From assembly GCF_002127215.1 (NCBI RefSeq), contig NZ_NFUT01000001.1, forward strand, positions 124,001 through 188,000: a stretch of 64,000 bases of DNA. Direction: 5' to 3'. A program made the translations under genes and the position numbers. Every line of letters begins with the position of its first letter. Position 1 is the first letter of the stretch. Below are positions 1-8,615 of this stretch, piece after piece. This DNA is from Hydrogenophaga sp. IBVHS2 (GTDB lineage Bacteria; Pseudomonadota; Gammaproteobacteria; Burkholderiales; Burkholderiaceae_C). The notes beneath the pieces were generated by a model. It saw only the letters and a program-made list of their open reading frames with translations, had not been told where the DNA came from and did no database searches.

Positions 1-2
1 GT

Positions 3-212
3 GTTTTCCAGCGTCTGCACCGTGCCACCGAGTTCGAAGGAACAGGCATCGGACTGGCACTGACCCGGCGCATCGTGGAGCGGCATGGCGGCACCATCTG
101 GGCGGAGAGTCGCCTGGGTGAGGGCAGCGTGTTCCATTTCTCGCTGCCCATCGAAGGACTCAACCCCAACGAGGCGAATCCGCTCTCCATGCCGGTACCC
201 CTGGACCCATGA
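3..212 (+). CDS. Sensor histidine kinase, C-terminal end (partial)
   Basis: Only the last 69 codons are inside the window; the start lies upstream. The peptide contains the end of a HATPase_c domain: a G-box (GTGIGLAL), then RRIVERHGG and [11 protein letters not shown], the usual closing strand of a kinase ATP-binding domain. It would autophosphorylate a histidine encoded upstream of the window. The stop overlaps the next start (ATGA, 209-212), so the kinase and the following receiver protein are translationally coupled and probably work as a pair. The input domain is not visible; phytochrome-like or PAS kinases are the usual partners of such receivers, but that is inference. Confidence 0.85.
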   Translation, partial: VFQRLHRATEFEGTGIGLALTRRIVERHGGTIWAESRLGEGSVFHFSLPIEGLNPNEANPLSMPVPLDP

Positions 213-694
213 ACCATCTCCACGAATCCATCCTGCTCGTCGAGGACAACCCGGACGACGCCGAACTGACCAAGCTGGCACTCTCGCGCCATGGGCTGGA
301 TGGGCGGGTGACCCACGTGTCCGACGGCATGCAGGCGCTGGATTACCTCTACTGCCGCAACGAGTTCCACCACCGCAGCGGCGCCAACCCGTCGCTGGTG
401 CTCCTGGATCTGAAGATGCCGCTGCTCGACGGCATCGGTGTGCTGCGCGAGATCAAGGGATCGGAAGCCCTGCACAACATTCCGGTGGTGATCCTCACCT
501 CATCCACCGAACCCAGCGACCTGTTGAGGGCCTACGACGCCGGCACCAACGCCTACATCGCGAAGCCGACCGAGTTCTCCCAGTTCCTCAGTGCCATGAA
601 GCATGTGTGCGAGTTCTGGGTGAACATCAACCAGACCGCTCCGTCGCGGCCGGGCGCCGGTGTGCGCAACACCGACTTCGGTGAGCTGCACTGA
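209..694 (+). CDS. Rcp1-like single-domain response regulator
   Basis: A 161-residue stand-alone receiver domain. The acidic pair is in [12 protein letters not shown] (Asp13 region), the phospho-acceptor is Asp67 in [13 protein letters not shown], and the conserved Lys is in AYIAKPTEF near residue 118. The long loop between helix 2 and strand 3 ([15 protein letters not shown]) and the DNPDDAEL motif are typical of the Rcp1/CheY-like family that pairs with phytochrome-type and PAS histidine kinases. It has no output domain, so it acts by protein contact or as a phosphorelay intermediate. Its ATG overlaps the stop of the upstream kinase. Confidence 0.9.
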   Translation: MNHLHESILLVEDNPDDAELTKLALSRHGLDGRVTHVSDGMQALDYLYCRNEFHHRSGANPSLVLLDLKMPLLDGIGVLREIKGSEALHNIPVVILTSSTEPSDLLRAYDAGTNAYIAKPTEFSQFLSAMKHVCEFWVNINQTAPSRPGAGVRNTDFGELH

Positions 695-697
695 ACC

Positions 698-1009
698 TCA
701 GGTGCGGTAGATGTCGGAATCGGCCCAGGCCGGGGTGTCGTCGTCCTGGTCGGCCGTTTCGGGTTCCCCCAGGCGGATGACGAACACCACCTCCCCGCCG
801 TAACGGCCCACCCCCAGCGTCTTCATGAGCTGCTGCTCCTGCTCGGGACGGTCCATGCGCAGGAAACACACGGCCTGACGGACCCCCTGCTGGGTGGCCG
901 CCAGAACATCCAGCCGGGTGATCCGGCCGAATTCGCTGCACAGCTGGTGCAGCGCCGACTTGAGGCTGGCCACGTCGGCATGCTGTTGAAGTCTGGCCAG
1001 TGTGCTCAT
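698..1009 (-). CDS. Small conserved hypothetical protein
   Basis: A 103-residue protein starting MSTLARLQQHADV. Longer in-frame starts up to 1069 exist, but the predicted helical N-terminus begins here. It is soluble, with no signal peptide or membrane segment and an acidic tail (QDDDTPAWADSD). The alternation of short strands and helices (RITRLDVLA, AVCFLRMD, GEVVFVIRL) would suit a small alpha/beta fold, possibly RRM-like; that is a guess from pattern only. It ends four bases from the receiver gene, tail to tail. I do not recognise a function. Confidence 0.6.
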   Translation of the reverse strand: MSTLARLQQHADVASLKSALHQLCSEFGRITRLDVLAATQQGVRQAVCFLRMDRPEQEQQLMKTLGVGRYGGEVVFVIRLGEPETADQDDDTPAWADSDIYRT

Positions 1010-1103
1010 GAAGGCCCCCCAGAACCTGGCGGTGGATGCTGCCGGTTGCAGCGGGTGTCGTGGGCACATGCTAATCCAAAAGCAACAGTTTGCAAGCGTT
1101 TTG

Positions 1104-4100
1104 TTACATGTCGGCCACCCCGGCGGTCGCCCCTGCGAACAACTGCACGTTGCCGCCGGCCGCCGTGGTGTTGATCGTCACGGTCTGTTCGCTGCAGAAC
1201 CGGGGCAGGTAGTTCGGTCCGCCGGCCTTGGGTCCGGTGCCGCTCAGGCCTTCGCCGCCGAAGGGCTGCACACCGACCACGGCGCCGATCATGTTGCGGT
1301 TGACGTACACATTGCCCACCCGCGCCTGGGCGGCCAGCGCCAGCGCACGGCTGTCGATGCGGGTCTGCAGGCCCAGCGTGAGGCCGAAGCCCAGGGCGTT
1401 GATGGACGCCACGACCTGGGCCGGGTCGCCGCTCCAGCGCACCACCTGCAGCACAGGACCGAAGATTTCGTGGGTGATGGTGGACAGGCCGGGCACCTCG
1501 ACCAGATGGGGCGGGATGAAGCGCCCGTCGCTGTGACCACCCAGACGCACCCGGCCCTGCTGACCCAGGCGCTGCAGATGCCGGCGGATGCCCTGCGCGG
1601 CCTCGTCGTCGATCACCGGGCCGACATCGGTGGACAGCCGCGAGGGGTCGCCCAGCACCAGTTCGCGGGCAGCGCCTTCGACCATGTCGATCACCGCATC
1701 GGCCACTGCCTCGTGCACACACAGCACCCGCAGTGCCGAGCAGCGCTGACCCGCACTGCGGAAGGCGCTCTGCACCACGGCATCGGCCACCTGCTCGGGC
1801 AGCGCCGTGCTGTCGACCAGCATGGCATTGATGCCGCCGGTCTCGGCGATGAGGGGCACGATGGGGCCGTCCTTGTCAGCGAGGGCCCGCTGGATGAGCT
1901 TGGCCACCGGGGTGGAACCGGTGAACACCACCCCGGCCACGGACGGCTGCGCCACCAGGGCAGCGCCGATGGTCTCGCCGGGTCCGTGCAGCAGCTGCAG
2001 CACATCGGCCGGAACACCGGCGGCCTGCAGCAGGTCCACCGCCACCCGGGCGATGCCCGGGGTCTGCTCGGCCGGCTTGGCCAGCACCGTGTTGCCGGTG
2101 ACCAGCGCAGCCGCCACCTGGCCCACGAAGATGGCCAGCGGGAAGTTCCAGGGGCTGATGCACACCCAGGCGCCCCGCCCATGCAGCTGCAGCACATTGC
2201 TCTCGCCGGTGGGACCCTCCAGGTGGCGGGGGGCCATCAGGGCCTCGGCCTCGGTGGCGTAGTAGCGCAGGAAATCGATCGCCTCCCGCACCTCGGCCAC
2301 GCCATCGCCCCAGGTCTTGCCGGCCTCTCGAACCAGCAGGGCGCACAGATCGGGCATCTGCTGCTGCATGGCGTCGGCGGCCCGGCGCAGGATCTGCGCC
2401 CGCTCCGCCACCGGGCGCCGGTTCCACGCAGGAAAGGCGGCGACCGCACGCTCCACCGCCAGCGGCGCGGCGTCGGCGGATGCCTCCGGCACGACCGGCA
2501 CCTGGCAGCGACGCCACGCCTGCGACAGACCCGCGCGCACGCGGCCCACCGACAGGTCGAGCCCCGCGCTGTTGGCACGGGCCGCTCCATACAGGTGGGC
2601 CGGCAGGGGCAAGGCAGGGGCCTGGGACACACTGGCCGCCGCGGCCACCAGCGGCGAGTCCAGCAACTCATCGACGGACACCTGCGCATCGGCCAGCTGG
2701 TGCACGAAGGACGAGTTGGCGCCGTTCTCCAGCAGGCGCCGCACCAGATAGGCCAGCAGGTCCCGGTGGGCGCCCACCGGGGCGTAGACGCGGCAGGTGA
2801 TGGCCGGATCGCGCAGCACTTCGCGGTACACCCCCTCGCCCATGCCATGCAGCCGCTGCAGCTCGAAGGCCGCACCCCGGGCGCGCGCCATCTGGATGAT
2901 GGCGGCGATGGTGCCCGCGTTGTGGGTGGCGAACTGGGGATGGATCACGTCGGCAGCGTCCAGCAGGGCGCGGGCGCAGGCCAGGTAGCTCACGTCGGTG
3001 TGGTGCTTGCGGGTGAACACCGGATAGCCCGCCAGCCCCTGTTCCTGGGCCCGTTTGATTTCGGCATCCCAGTAGGCCCCCTTGACCAGCCGGCACATGA
3101 AGCGCAGCCCATGGCGGCGCGCGATGGCGGCCACCTCGCCGATCAGGTCCACCGACCGCGTCTGGTACGCCTGCAGGGCCAGCCCCAGACCGCCCCAGCG
3201 GGGGCAATGCCGGGCCACCTGCGTGGCCAGGGCCTCGAACACCGACAGCGACAGCTCCAGCCGGTCCACTTCTTCCGCATCGATGGTCAGGTTCAGACCG
3301 GCCGCTGCCGCCTGCTCGCACAGGGTCCAGACCCGGGGCACCAGCTCGGCCATGACCCGCTCGTGCTGGGCGTGTTCATAACGCGGGTGCAGGGCGCTGA
3401 GCTTGATGGAGATGCCGTCCTGCGCCGCCGGGCCCGCCGCCGGATCGGCCCGGCGGGCGATGGCGCCCAGCGCGTCGGCATAGGCCTGCAGGTAACGCAG
3501 GGCATCGGCATCGGTGCGGGCACCTTCACCCAGCATGTCGTAGCTGAACCGCAGCCCGGCCTGCCGCCGGCGCTGTCCGGCCGCCGTGTCCAGCGCCTCG
3601 CCGATCGTCTGGCCCAGCACGAACTGCCGGCCCAGCAGCTGCACCGCCCGCACCGTGGCACCGACCACCGTCCGGGCGCCCAGGCGGGCCATCAGCCCGG
3701 CCTCCTGCCCCGCATCGGGCAGAAAGCGCTTGCTCATGGCGATGGCGGTGGACGACAGGCGCGCCAGGGTGGCGTCGGTCGATCCGTAGAAATCGGCCCG
3801 GCCCAGCTGGTCGGCGGTGAGCGCGATGGCGGTCTCGGCATCGGGGACCCGCAACAGGGCTTCGGCCAGCCGCATGAGCGCCAGCCCTTCGGCGCTGCTG
3901 ATCGGGTACTCCTTGAGCAGGCTTTCCATGGCCCAGAACGGTGGCGGGTTGTCGCGCACCGCCTGCACCCAGGGCGCGGCCATGCGGCCGACCTCGGCCC
4001 AGTCCAGGGCACCCTGCAGCGCCTCCAGGTGGCGCTCGAGCACCTCGGCCTCAGGGCGGCAGGGCGGGGGAAGTCGGTCGTCGGGGGCGGTGCAGATGGC

Positions 4101-4106
4101 GTTCAT
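1104..4106 (-). CDS. putA: Bifunctional proline dehydrogenase / L-glutamate-gamma-semialdehyde dehydrogenase
   Basis: Oxidises proline to glutamate in two steps: an FAD proline dehydrogenase barrel, then an NAD aldehyde dehydrogenase. The N-terminal half carries PRODH signatures (RLVKGAYWDAEIKRAQ and neighbouring Arg/Lys residues). The C-terminal half has the ALDH elements: SPWNFPLAIF, FTGSTPVAK, AETGG and the nucleophile Cys789 in GQRCSALR. About 1000 residues from the chosen ATG match the short 'type A' PutA without the N-terminal ribbon-helix-helix repressor domain of the E. coli enzyme, so regulation must come from elsewhere, presumably the divergent Lrp-type gene. An in-frame GTG/ATG start upstream (to 4184) would overlap the operator region and is less likely. 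Confidence 0.97.
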   Translation of the reverse strand: MNAICTAPDDRLPPPCRPEAEVLERHLEALQGALDWAEVGRMAAPWVQAVRDNPPPFWAMESLLKEYPISSAEGLALMRLAEALLRVPDAETAIALTADQLGRADFYGSTDATLARLSSTAIAMSKRFLPDAGQEAGLMARLGARTVVGATVRAVQLLGRQFVLGQTIGEALDTAAGQRRRQAGLRFSYDMLGEGARTDADALRYLQAYADALGAIARRADPAAGPAAQDGISIKLSALHPRYEHAQHERVMAELVPRVWTLCEQAAAAGLNLTIDAEEVDRLELSLSVFEALATQVARHCPRWGGLGLALQAYQTRSVDLIGEVAAIARRHGLRFMCRLVKGAYWDAEIKRAQEQGLAGYPVFTRKHHTDVSYLACARALLDAADVIHPQFATHNAGTIAAIIQMARARGAAFELQRLHGMGEGVYREVLRDPAITCRVYAPVGAHRDLLAYLVRRLLENGANSSFVHQLADAQVSVDELLDSPLVAAAASVSQAPALPLPAHLYGAARANSAGLDLSVGRVRAGLSQAWRRCQVPVVPEASADAAPLAVERAVAAFPAWNRRPVAERAQILRRAADAMQQQMPDLCALLVREAGKTWGDGVAEVREAIDFLRYYATEAEALMAPRHLEGPTGESNVLQLHGRGAWVCISPWNFPLAIFVGQVAAALVTGNTVLAKPAEQTPGIARVAVDLLQAAGVPADVLQLLHGPGETIGAALVAQPSVAGVVFTGSTPVAKLIQRALADKDGPIVPLIAETGGINAMLVDSTALPEQVADAVVQSAFRSAGQRCSALRVLCVHEAVADAVIDMVEGAARELVLGDPSRLSTDVGPVIDDEAAQGIRRHLQRLGQQGRVRLGGHSDGRFIPPHLVEVPGLSTITHEIFGPVLQVVRWSGDPAQVVASINALGFGLTLGLQTRIDSRALALAAQARVGNVYVNRNMIGAVVGVQPFGGEGLSGTGPKAGGPNYLPRFCSEQTVTINTTAAGGNVQLFAGATAGVADM

Positions 4107-4121
4107 GGCGGCTCCAGGTCT

Positions 4122-4176
4122 GGTGAATGCCGCTACTTTGCCGATGCTTTCAATGAATAATTCACCAAAATATTGG
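4122..4176. promoter_or_regulatory. Divergent putA / Lrp-regulator control region with palindromes
   Basis: The 86-bp gap between putA and the Lrp-type gene is AT-rich against its surroundings. It holds a perfect 11-bp palindrome TGAATAATTCA (4154-4164), a wider pair GGTGAAT (4122-4128) / ATTCACC (4160-4166), and CCAAAATATTGG (4165-4176). Lrp/AsnC regulators commonly bind such short AT-rich dyads in arrays, so this is the probable PutR-type operator serving both genes. Binding is inferred. Confidence 0.6.
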
Positions 4177-4192
4177 CACTTCAAGAAACATC

Positions 4193-4660
4193 ATGCAGAA
4201 CGAGGACCTGGACCGCATCGACCTTCGCATCCTGCAGGTGCTGCAGGCCGACGGGCGCATCAGCAACCTGAAGCTGGCCGAGGCCATCGGCCTGTCGCCC
4301 ACCGCCGTGCTGGCCCGCACCCAGCGGCTGCATCGCGACGGCTACATCCTGGGCTACGAGGCGCGACTCGACCCGTTCAAGCTCGGGCGCGGAATGATGG
4401 TGTTCGTGGAAGTGCTGCTCGACCGCACCACACCCCATGTGTTCGATGCCTTCAAGGCCGCCGTGCAGGTGCACGACGAGATCATGGAGTGCCACATGGT
4501 GGCCGGCGGCTTCGATTACCTGCTCAAGACCCGCATGGCCGACATGGCGGCCTACCGGGCCTTTGCCGGCCAGGTGCTGTGGCAGCTGCCGGGCGTGCGG
4601 GAGACCCGCACCTACGCGGTGATGGAGGAGGTGAAGAACCTCACCCGGCTGCCGCTGTGA
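4193..4660 (+). CDS. Lrp/AsnC-family transcriptional regulator, probable proline-responsive activator of putA
   Basis: A 155-residue Lrp/AsnC protein: N-terminal helix-turn-helix (LDRIDLRILQVLQADGRISNLKLAEAIGLSPTA, in pieces typical of AsnC) and a C-terminal RAM ligand-binding/oligomerisation domain (VHDEIMECHMVAGGFDYLLKTR). It is transcribed divergently from putA across a short palindromic region. This is the arrangement of PutR/BkdR-type local regulators that activate putA in the presence of proline. The proline link is inferred from position. Its 3' end overlaps yggS by 20 bp tail to tail. Confidence 0.9.
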   Translation: MQNEDLDRIDLRILQVLQADGRISNLKLAEAIGLSPTAVLARTQRLHRDGYILGYEARLDPFKLGRGMMVFVEVLLDRTTPHVFDAFKAAVQVHDEIMECHMVAGGFDYLLKTRMADMAAYRAFAGQVLWQLPGVRETRTYAVMEEVKNLTRLPL

Positions 4661-5378
4661 CGGCGTCGGCCGGACCGGGCTTGCGTTCCCGGTGCCCGAA
4701 GATGGCGCGCCCCACCCGCACCAGGGTGGAGCCGGCCGACACCGCCGCCTCCAGGTCATCGCTCATGCCCATGGACAGGGTGTCCAGATCCAGGCCACGG
4801 GCACGCAGGTCGTCGAACAGGGCACGGGCCTGCAGGAACACGGTCCGCTGCGCCTCGAAATCGGGGGCCGGCTCGGGAATGCACATCAGCCCCCGCAGGC
4901 GCAGACCCGGCAACCCCGCCACCGCCTCGGCCAGCGCGGGGAGTTCGGCCGCCTCGACGCCCGACTTGTTGGCACCGCCATCCACATTGACCTGCAGGCA
5001 CACCTGCAGCGGAGGCAGATGAGGCGGTCGCTGGGACGACAGCCGCTCGGCGATCTTGAGCCGGTCCACGCTGTGCACCCAGTCGAAATGCTCGGCCACG
5101 GCGCGGGTCTTGTTGCTCTGCAGCGGTCCGATGCAATGCCACTCCAGTCCCGGGCAGTCGCCGGCGGCACGCAGGGTCTCGATCTTGGCCACGCCTTCCT
5201 GCACATAGTTCTCGCCGAAGGCCCGCTGCCCGGCCTGCCACGCCTGGCGCACCGCATCGGCATCGAAGGTCTTGGAGACCGCCAGCAGGCGGACGCCGGA
5301 CGCCGCGCGGCCTGCACGTTCGCACGCCTGTTGCAGGCGTGTGGAAACGCTATACAGGTTGTCGCCAATCGTCGTCAT
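4641..5378 (-). CDS. yggS: YggS/PLPBP-family pyridoxal-phosphate homeostasis protein
   Basis: A 245-residue single-domain PLP barrel protein. The PLP-binding Lys36 is in LLAVSKTFDAD, followed by FGENYVQEG, WHCIGPLQSNK and SMGMSDDLEAA, all signature stretches of the YggS/PROSC family. It has no known catalytic reaction; family members buffer PLP and affect amino-acid and coenzyme-A balance. It starts 37 bp from pilT and is divergent from it, the same neighbourhood seen in pseudomonads and many betaproteobacteria. Confidence 0.95.
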   Translation of the reverse strand: MTTIGDNLYSVSTRLQQACERAGRAASGVRLLAVSKTFDADAVRQAWQAGQRAFGENYVQEGVAKIETLRAAGDCPGLEWHCIGPLQSNKTRAVAEHFDWVHSVDRLKIAERLSSQRPPHLPPLQVCLQVNVDGGANKSGVEAAELPALAEAVAGLPGLRLRGLMCIPEPAPDFEAQRTVFLQARALFDDLRARGLDLDTLSMGMSDDLEAAVSAGSTLVRVGRAIFGHRERKPGPADAVTAAAG

Positions 5379-5415
5379 AATCGGTCAGAACATTCACTTA
5401 CTGCACGGATCCCGG

Positions 5416-6459
5416 ATGGATATCACCCAGCTGCTGGCCTTCAGCGTCAAGAACAAAGCATCCGACCTTCACCTCTCCGCCGGTCTGCCACCCATGATAC
5501 GGGTGCACGGCGACGTGCGACGCATCAACGTCGAGCCGCTGGACCACAAGGCTGTCCACGCCATGGTGTACGACATCATGAACGACAGCCAGCGCAAGCA
5601 CTACGAAGAGTTCCTGGAGGTCGACTTCTCGTTCGAGATCGAGGGCCTGTCGCGCTTCCGGGTGAACGCCTTCAACCAGAACCGCGGCGCGGGCGCGGTG
5701 TTCCGGACCATCCCGAGCAAGATCCTCACGCTGGAGCAGCTCAACGCGCCCAAGATCTTCGGCGATCTGGCCCTCAAGCCCCGCGGTCTGGTGCTGGTGA
5801 CCGGCCCCACCGGTTCGGGCAAGTCGACCACGCTGGCCGGCATGATCAACCACCTCAATGAATCCGAGTACGGCCACATCCTGACCATCGAGGACCCGGT
5901 GGAGTTCGTGCACGAATCCAAGAAGTGCCTGGTCAACCAGCGCGAGGTCGGCCCCCACACCCTGAGCTTCGCCAACGCCCTGCGTTCGGCCCTGCGGGAG
6001 GACCCGGACGCGATCCTGGTGGGCGAGATGCGCGACCTCGAGACCATCCGCCTGGCCATGACGGCTGCCGAGACCGGCCACCTGGTGTTCGGCACCCTGC
6101 ACACCAGCAGCGCCGCCAAGACCATCGACCGCATCATCGACGTGTTCCCCGCCGAGGAAAAGGACATGGTCCGCGCGATGCTGTCGGAATCGCTGGTGGC
6201 CGTCATCTCGCAGACGCTGTGCAAGCTCAAGGACGGCAGCGGCCGGGTGGCGGCGCACGAGATCATGCTGGGCACCAGTGCCATCCGCAACCTGATCCGC
6301 GAAGCCAAGGTGGCGCAGATGTATTCCGCCATCCAGACCGGCAACAACGTCGGCATGCAGACCCTCGACCAGAACCTCGCCGAACTGGTCAAGCGCAATG
6401 TGATCAGCGCCGCCGAGGCCCGCAGCAAGGCGAAGATCCCCGAGAACTTCCCCGGATAA
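5416..6459 (+). CDS. pilT: Type IV pilus retraction ATPase PilT
   Basis: A cytoplasmic hexameric ATPase that retracts type IV pili for twitching motility, DNA uptake and adhesion. The 347-residue protein begins MDITQLLAFSVKNKASDLHLS. It has an N-terminal PAS-like domain, Walker A GPTGSGKS (130-137), the Asp box/Walker B region (DPDAILVGEMRD), His box (TGHLVFGTLHT) and the C-terminal AIRNLIREAK motif characteristic of PilT. The start was chosen because homology begins at DITQLL; the extra 48 upstream codons run into the yggS promoter. pilU follows six bases later, so the two form an operon. Confidence 0.97.
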   Translation: MDITQLLAFSVKNKASDLHLSAGLPPMIRVHGDVRRINVEPLDHKAVHAMVYDIMNDSQRKHYEEFLEVDFSFEIEGLSRFRVNAFNQNRGAGAVFRTIPSKILTLEQLNAPKIFGDLALKPRGLVLVTGPTGSGKSTTLAGMINHLNESEYGHILTIEDPVEFVHESKKCLVNQREVGPHTLSFANALRSALREDPDAILVGEMRDLETIRLAMTAAETGHLVFGTLHTSSAAKTIDRIIDVFPAEEKDMVRAMLSESLVAVISQTLCKLKDGSGRVAAHEIMLGTSAIRNLIREAKVAQMYSAIQTGNNVGMQTLDQNLAELVKRNVISAAEARSKAKIPENFPG

Positions 6460-6464
6460 ACACC

Positions 6465-7601
6465 ATGGAACGCGACCAGGCATCCAAGTTCATCAACGAC
6501 CTGCTCAAGCTGATGCTGAGCCGGGGCGGCAGCGACCTGTTCATCACGGCCGACTTCCCGCCCGCGATCAAGGTCGATGGCTCGGTCGTCAAGGTCTCGC
6601 CGCAGCCGCTGACCGGCAACCACACGCTGGCCCTGGCCCGGGCCATCATGAACGACAAGCAGGCCGCCGAATTCGAACGCACCAAGGAGTGCAACTTCGC
6701 CATCTCGCCGCCCTCCATCGGGCGCTTCCGGGTCAGCGCCTTCGTGCAGCAGGGCAAGGTCGGCATGGTGATGCGGACCATCCCGATGAACCTGCCCAGC
6801 ATCGACAAGATGGGGCTGCCGCAGGTGCTCAAGGACGTGGCCCTGAGCAAGCGCGGCCTGTGCATCCTGGTGGGCGCCACCGGTTCGGGCAAATCCACCT
6901 CGCTGGCGGCCATGGTCGACTGGCGCAACGAGAACACCCAGGGCCACATCATCACCATCGAGGACCCGATCGAGTTCGTGCACCCGCACAAGAACTGCGT
7001 GGTGACACAGCGCGAAGTGGGCCTGGACACCGACAGCTGGGAAGCCGCGCTGAAGAACACGCTGCGCCAGGCACCGGACGTGATCCTGATGGGCGAGATC
7101 CGTGACCGCGAGACCATGGAGCACGCCATCCAGTTCGCCGAGACGGGCCACCTCTGCCTGGCCACGCTGCACGCCAACAGCGCCAACCAGGCCCTGGACC
7201 GGATCATCAACTTCTTCCCGGAAGAACGCCGTGCCCAGCTGCTGATGGACTTGTCCCTCAACCTGCGCGCGCTGGTGTCCCAGCGCCTGATCCCGCGCCA
7301 GGACAACAAGGGCCGCCACGCGGTGGTGGAGATCATGCTGAACTCCCCGCTCATCTCCGACCTGATCTTCAAGGGCGAAGTGGCCGAGATCAAGGAGATC
7401 ATGAAGAAGAGCACCAACATCGGCATGCAGACCTTCGACCAGGCGCTGTTCAACGCCTTCGAGGCCAACCTGATCACGCTGGAAGACGCGCTGCGCAACG
7501 CCGATTCGCTCAACGACCTGCGCCTGCAGATCAAGCTCAACAGCCAGCGGGCCAAAACCCAGGATCTGGCTGCCGGTACCGAGCACCTGACCATCATCTG
7601 A
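6465..7601 (+). CDS. pilU: PilT-paralogue pilus ATPase PilU
   Basis: A 378-residue accessory retraction ATPase that works together with PilT. It carries Walker A GATGSGKS (137-144), the acidic region DVILMGEIRDRETM and the His box TGHLCLATLHANS. The C-terminal extension after SPLISDLIFKGE (IKEIMKKSTNIGMQTFDQALF plus about 50 residues) separates PilU from PilT. It starts MERDQASKFINDLLKLM five bases after the pilT stop, so the pair is co-transcribed. Confidence 0.96.
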   Translation: MERDQASKFINDLLKLMLSRGGSDLFITADFPPAIKVDGSVVKVSPQPLTGNHTLALARAIMNDKQAAEFERTKECNFAISPPSIGRFRVSAFVQQGKVGMVMRTIPMNLPSIDKMGLPQVLKDVALSKRGLCILVGATGSGKSTSLAAMVDWRNENTQGHIITIEDPIEFVHPHKNCVVTQREVGLDTDSWEAALKNTLRQAPDVILMGEIRDRETMEHAIQFAETGHLCLATLHANSANQALDRIINFFPEERRAQLLMDLSLNLRALVSQRLIPRQDNKGRHAVVEIMLNSPLISDLIFKGEVAEIKEIMKKSTNIGMQTFDQALFNAFEANLITLEDALRNADSLNDLRLQIKLNSQRAKTQDLAAGTEHLTII

Positions 7602-7656
7602 TGGGGGATTGATTTACAGTCCCGGGCTTCACAACAACCCGAGACAAGGCTCCCGC

Positions 7657-8556
7657 ATGACCGCCGCTCCCCGCACCTACGACGCCATCGAACCCCGCCA
7701 GGTCGCCTTCATCGGCCTGGGCGTCATGGGTTCCCCCATGGCCGGCCACCTGGCCCGCGCCGGCCACCGTGTCACCGTCTACAACCGCACCGCCGCCAAG
7801 GCGCAAGCCTGGGCCGGGACGTATGGCGGCAGCTTCAAGACAACCCCGCGCGAGGCGGCCCAGGGCGCCGACATCGTGTTCGCCTGCGTCGGCAACGACG
7901 ACGACCTGCGTTCGGTGGTGCTGGGGGCCGACGGTGCATTCGCCGGCATGAAGCCCGGCGCCGTCTTCGTGGACCACACCACCGCTTCGGCCGACGTGGC
8001 GCGCGAGCTGTCGGCCGCTGCCCGCACCCTGGGCCTGCAGTTCATCGACGCCCCGGTGTCGGGCGGCCAGGCCGGCGCCGAGAACGGCGCACTCACCGTC
8101 ATGTGCGGCGGCGATCAGGCCGCCTTCGACGCGGTGCGCCCGGTGGGCATGGCCTTCTCCAAGGCCTTCACCCTGATGGGCGCCAGCGGCGCCGGCCAGC
8201 TGACCAAGATGGTCAACCAGATCGCGATTGCCGGCCTGGTGCAGGGCCTGTCCGAAGCCATCGCATTCGGTCAGAAGGCCGGTCTGGACATGAATCTGGT
8301 GCTCGACGTCATCGGCAAGGGCGCCGCCCAGAGCTGGCAGATGGACAACCGGGGCAAGACCATGGTGGCCGACCAGTTCAACTTCGGCTTTGCGGTGGAC
8401 TGGATGCGCAAAGACCTGGGCCTGGTGCTGGACGAGGCCAAGCGCAACGGTGCCCGCCTGCCGGTGACCGCCCTGGTGGACCAGTTCTATGCCGACGTCC
8501 AGGCCATGGGCGGCCAGCGCATGGACACCTCCAGCCTGATCAAGCGCCTGCGCTGA
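7657..8556 (+). CDS. NAD(P)-dependent beta-hydroxyacid dehydrogenase (3-hydroxyisobutyrate dehydrogenase family)
   Basis: A 299-residue oxidoreductase of the HIBADH/tartronate-semialdehyde reductase/GLYR family. It has a Rossmann nucleotide site GLGVMGSPMAGHL, the substrate loop DAPVSGGQAGAENGAL and the catalytic Lys184 in GQLTKMVNQIA. The residue after the second strand (VTVYNRT) favours NADP over NAD, as in the GLYR/garR-like branch. It stands alone between pilU and a strong terminator, so the substrate (3-hydroxyisobutyrate, tartronate semialdehyde or succinic semialdehyde) is not fixed by context. Confidence 0.88.
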   Translation: MTAAPRTYDAIEPRQVAFIGLGVMGSPMAGHLARAGHRVTVYNRTAAKAQAWAGTYGGSFKTTPREAAQGADIVFACVGNDDDLRSVVLGADGAFAGMKPGAVFVDHTTASADVARELSAAARTLGLQFIDAPVSGGQAGAENGALTVMCGGDQAAFDAVRPVGMAFSKAFTLMGASGAGQLTKMVNQIAIAGLVQGLSEAIAFGQKAGLDMNLVLDVIGKGAAQSWQMDNRGKTMVADQFNFGFAVDWMRKDLGLVLDEAKRNGARLPVTALVDQFYADVQAMGGQRMDTSSLIKRLR

Positions 8557-8576
8557 ACCGGCGCATCCGCAACGAC

Positions 8577-8601
8577 AAGGGGCCCCGCGGGGCCCCTTTT
8601 T
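8577..8601 (+). terminator. Strong intrinsic terminator
   Basis: AAGGGGCCCC, a two-base GC turn, then GGGGCCCC and five T. It sits 20 bp after the dehydrogenase stop. The preceding AA allows partial function for the leftward dolP-like gene as well. Confidence 0.85.
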
Positions 8602-8615
8602 CATGGCGTGGCCGA

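Noticed and set aside
1002..4160. Long plus-strand frame of about 1050 codons opposite putA
   Set aside because: It is the antisense of a clear PutA gene; the GC-rich codon use of putA keeps stops out of the opposite frame. The peptide is His/Gly/Arg-rich with no domain.
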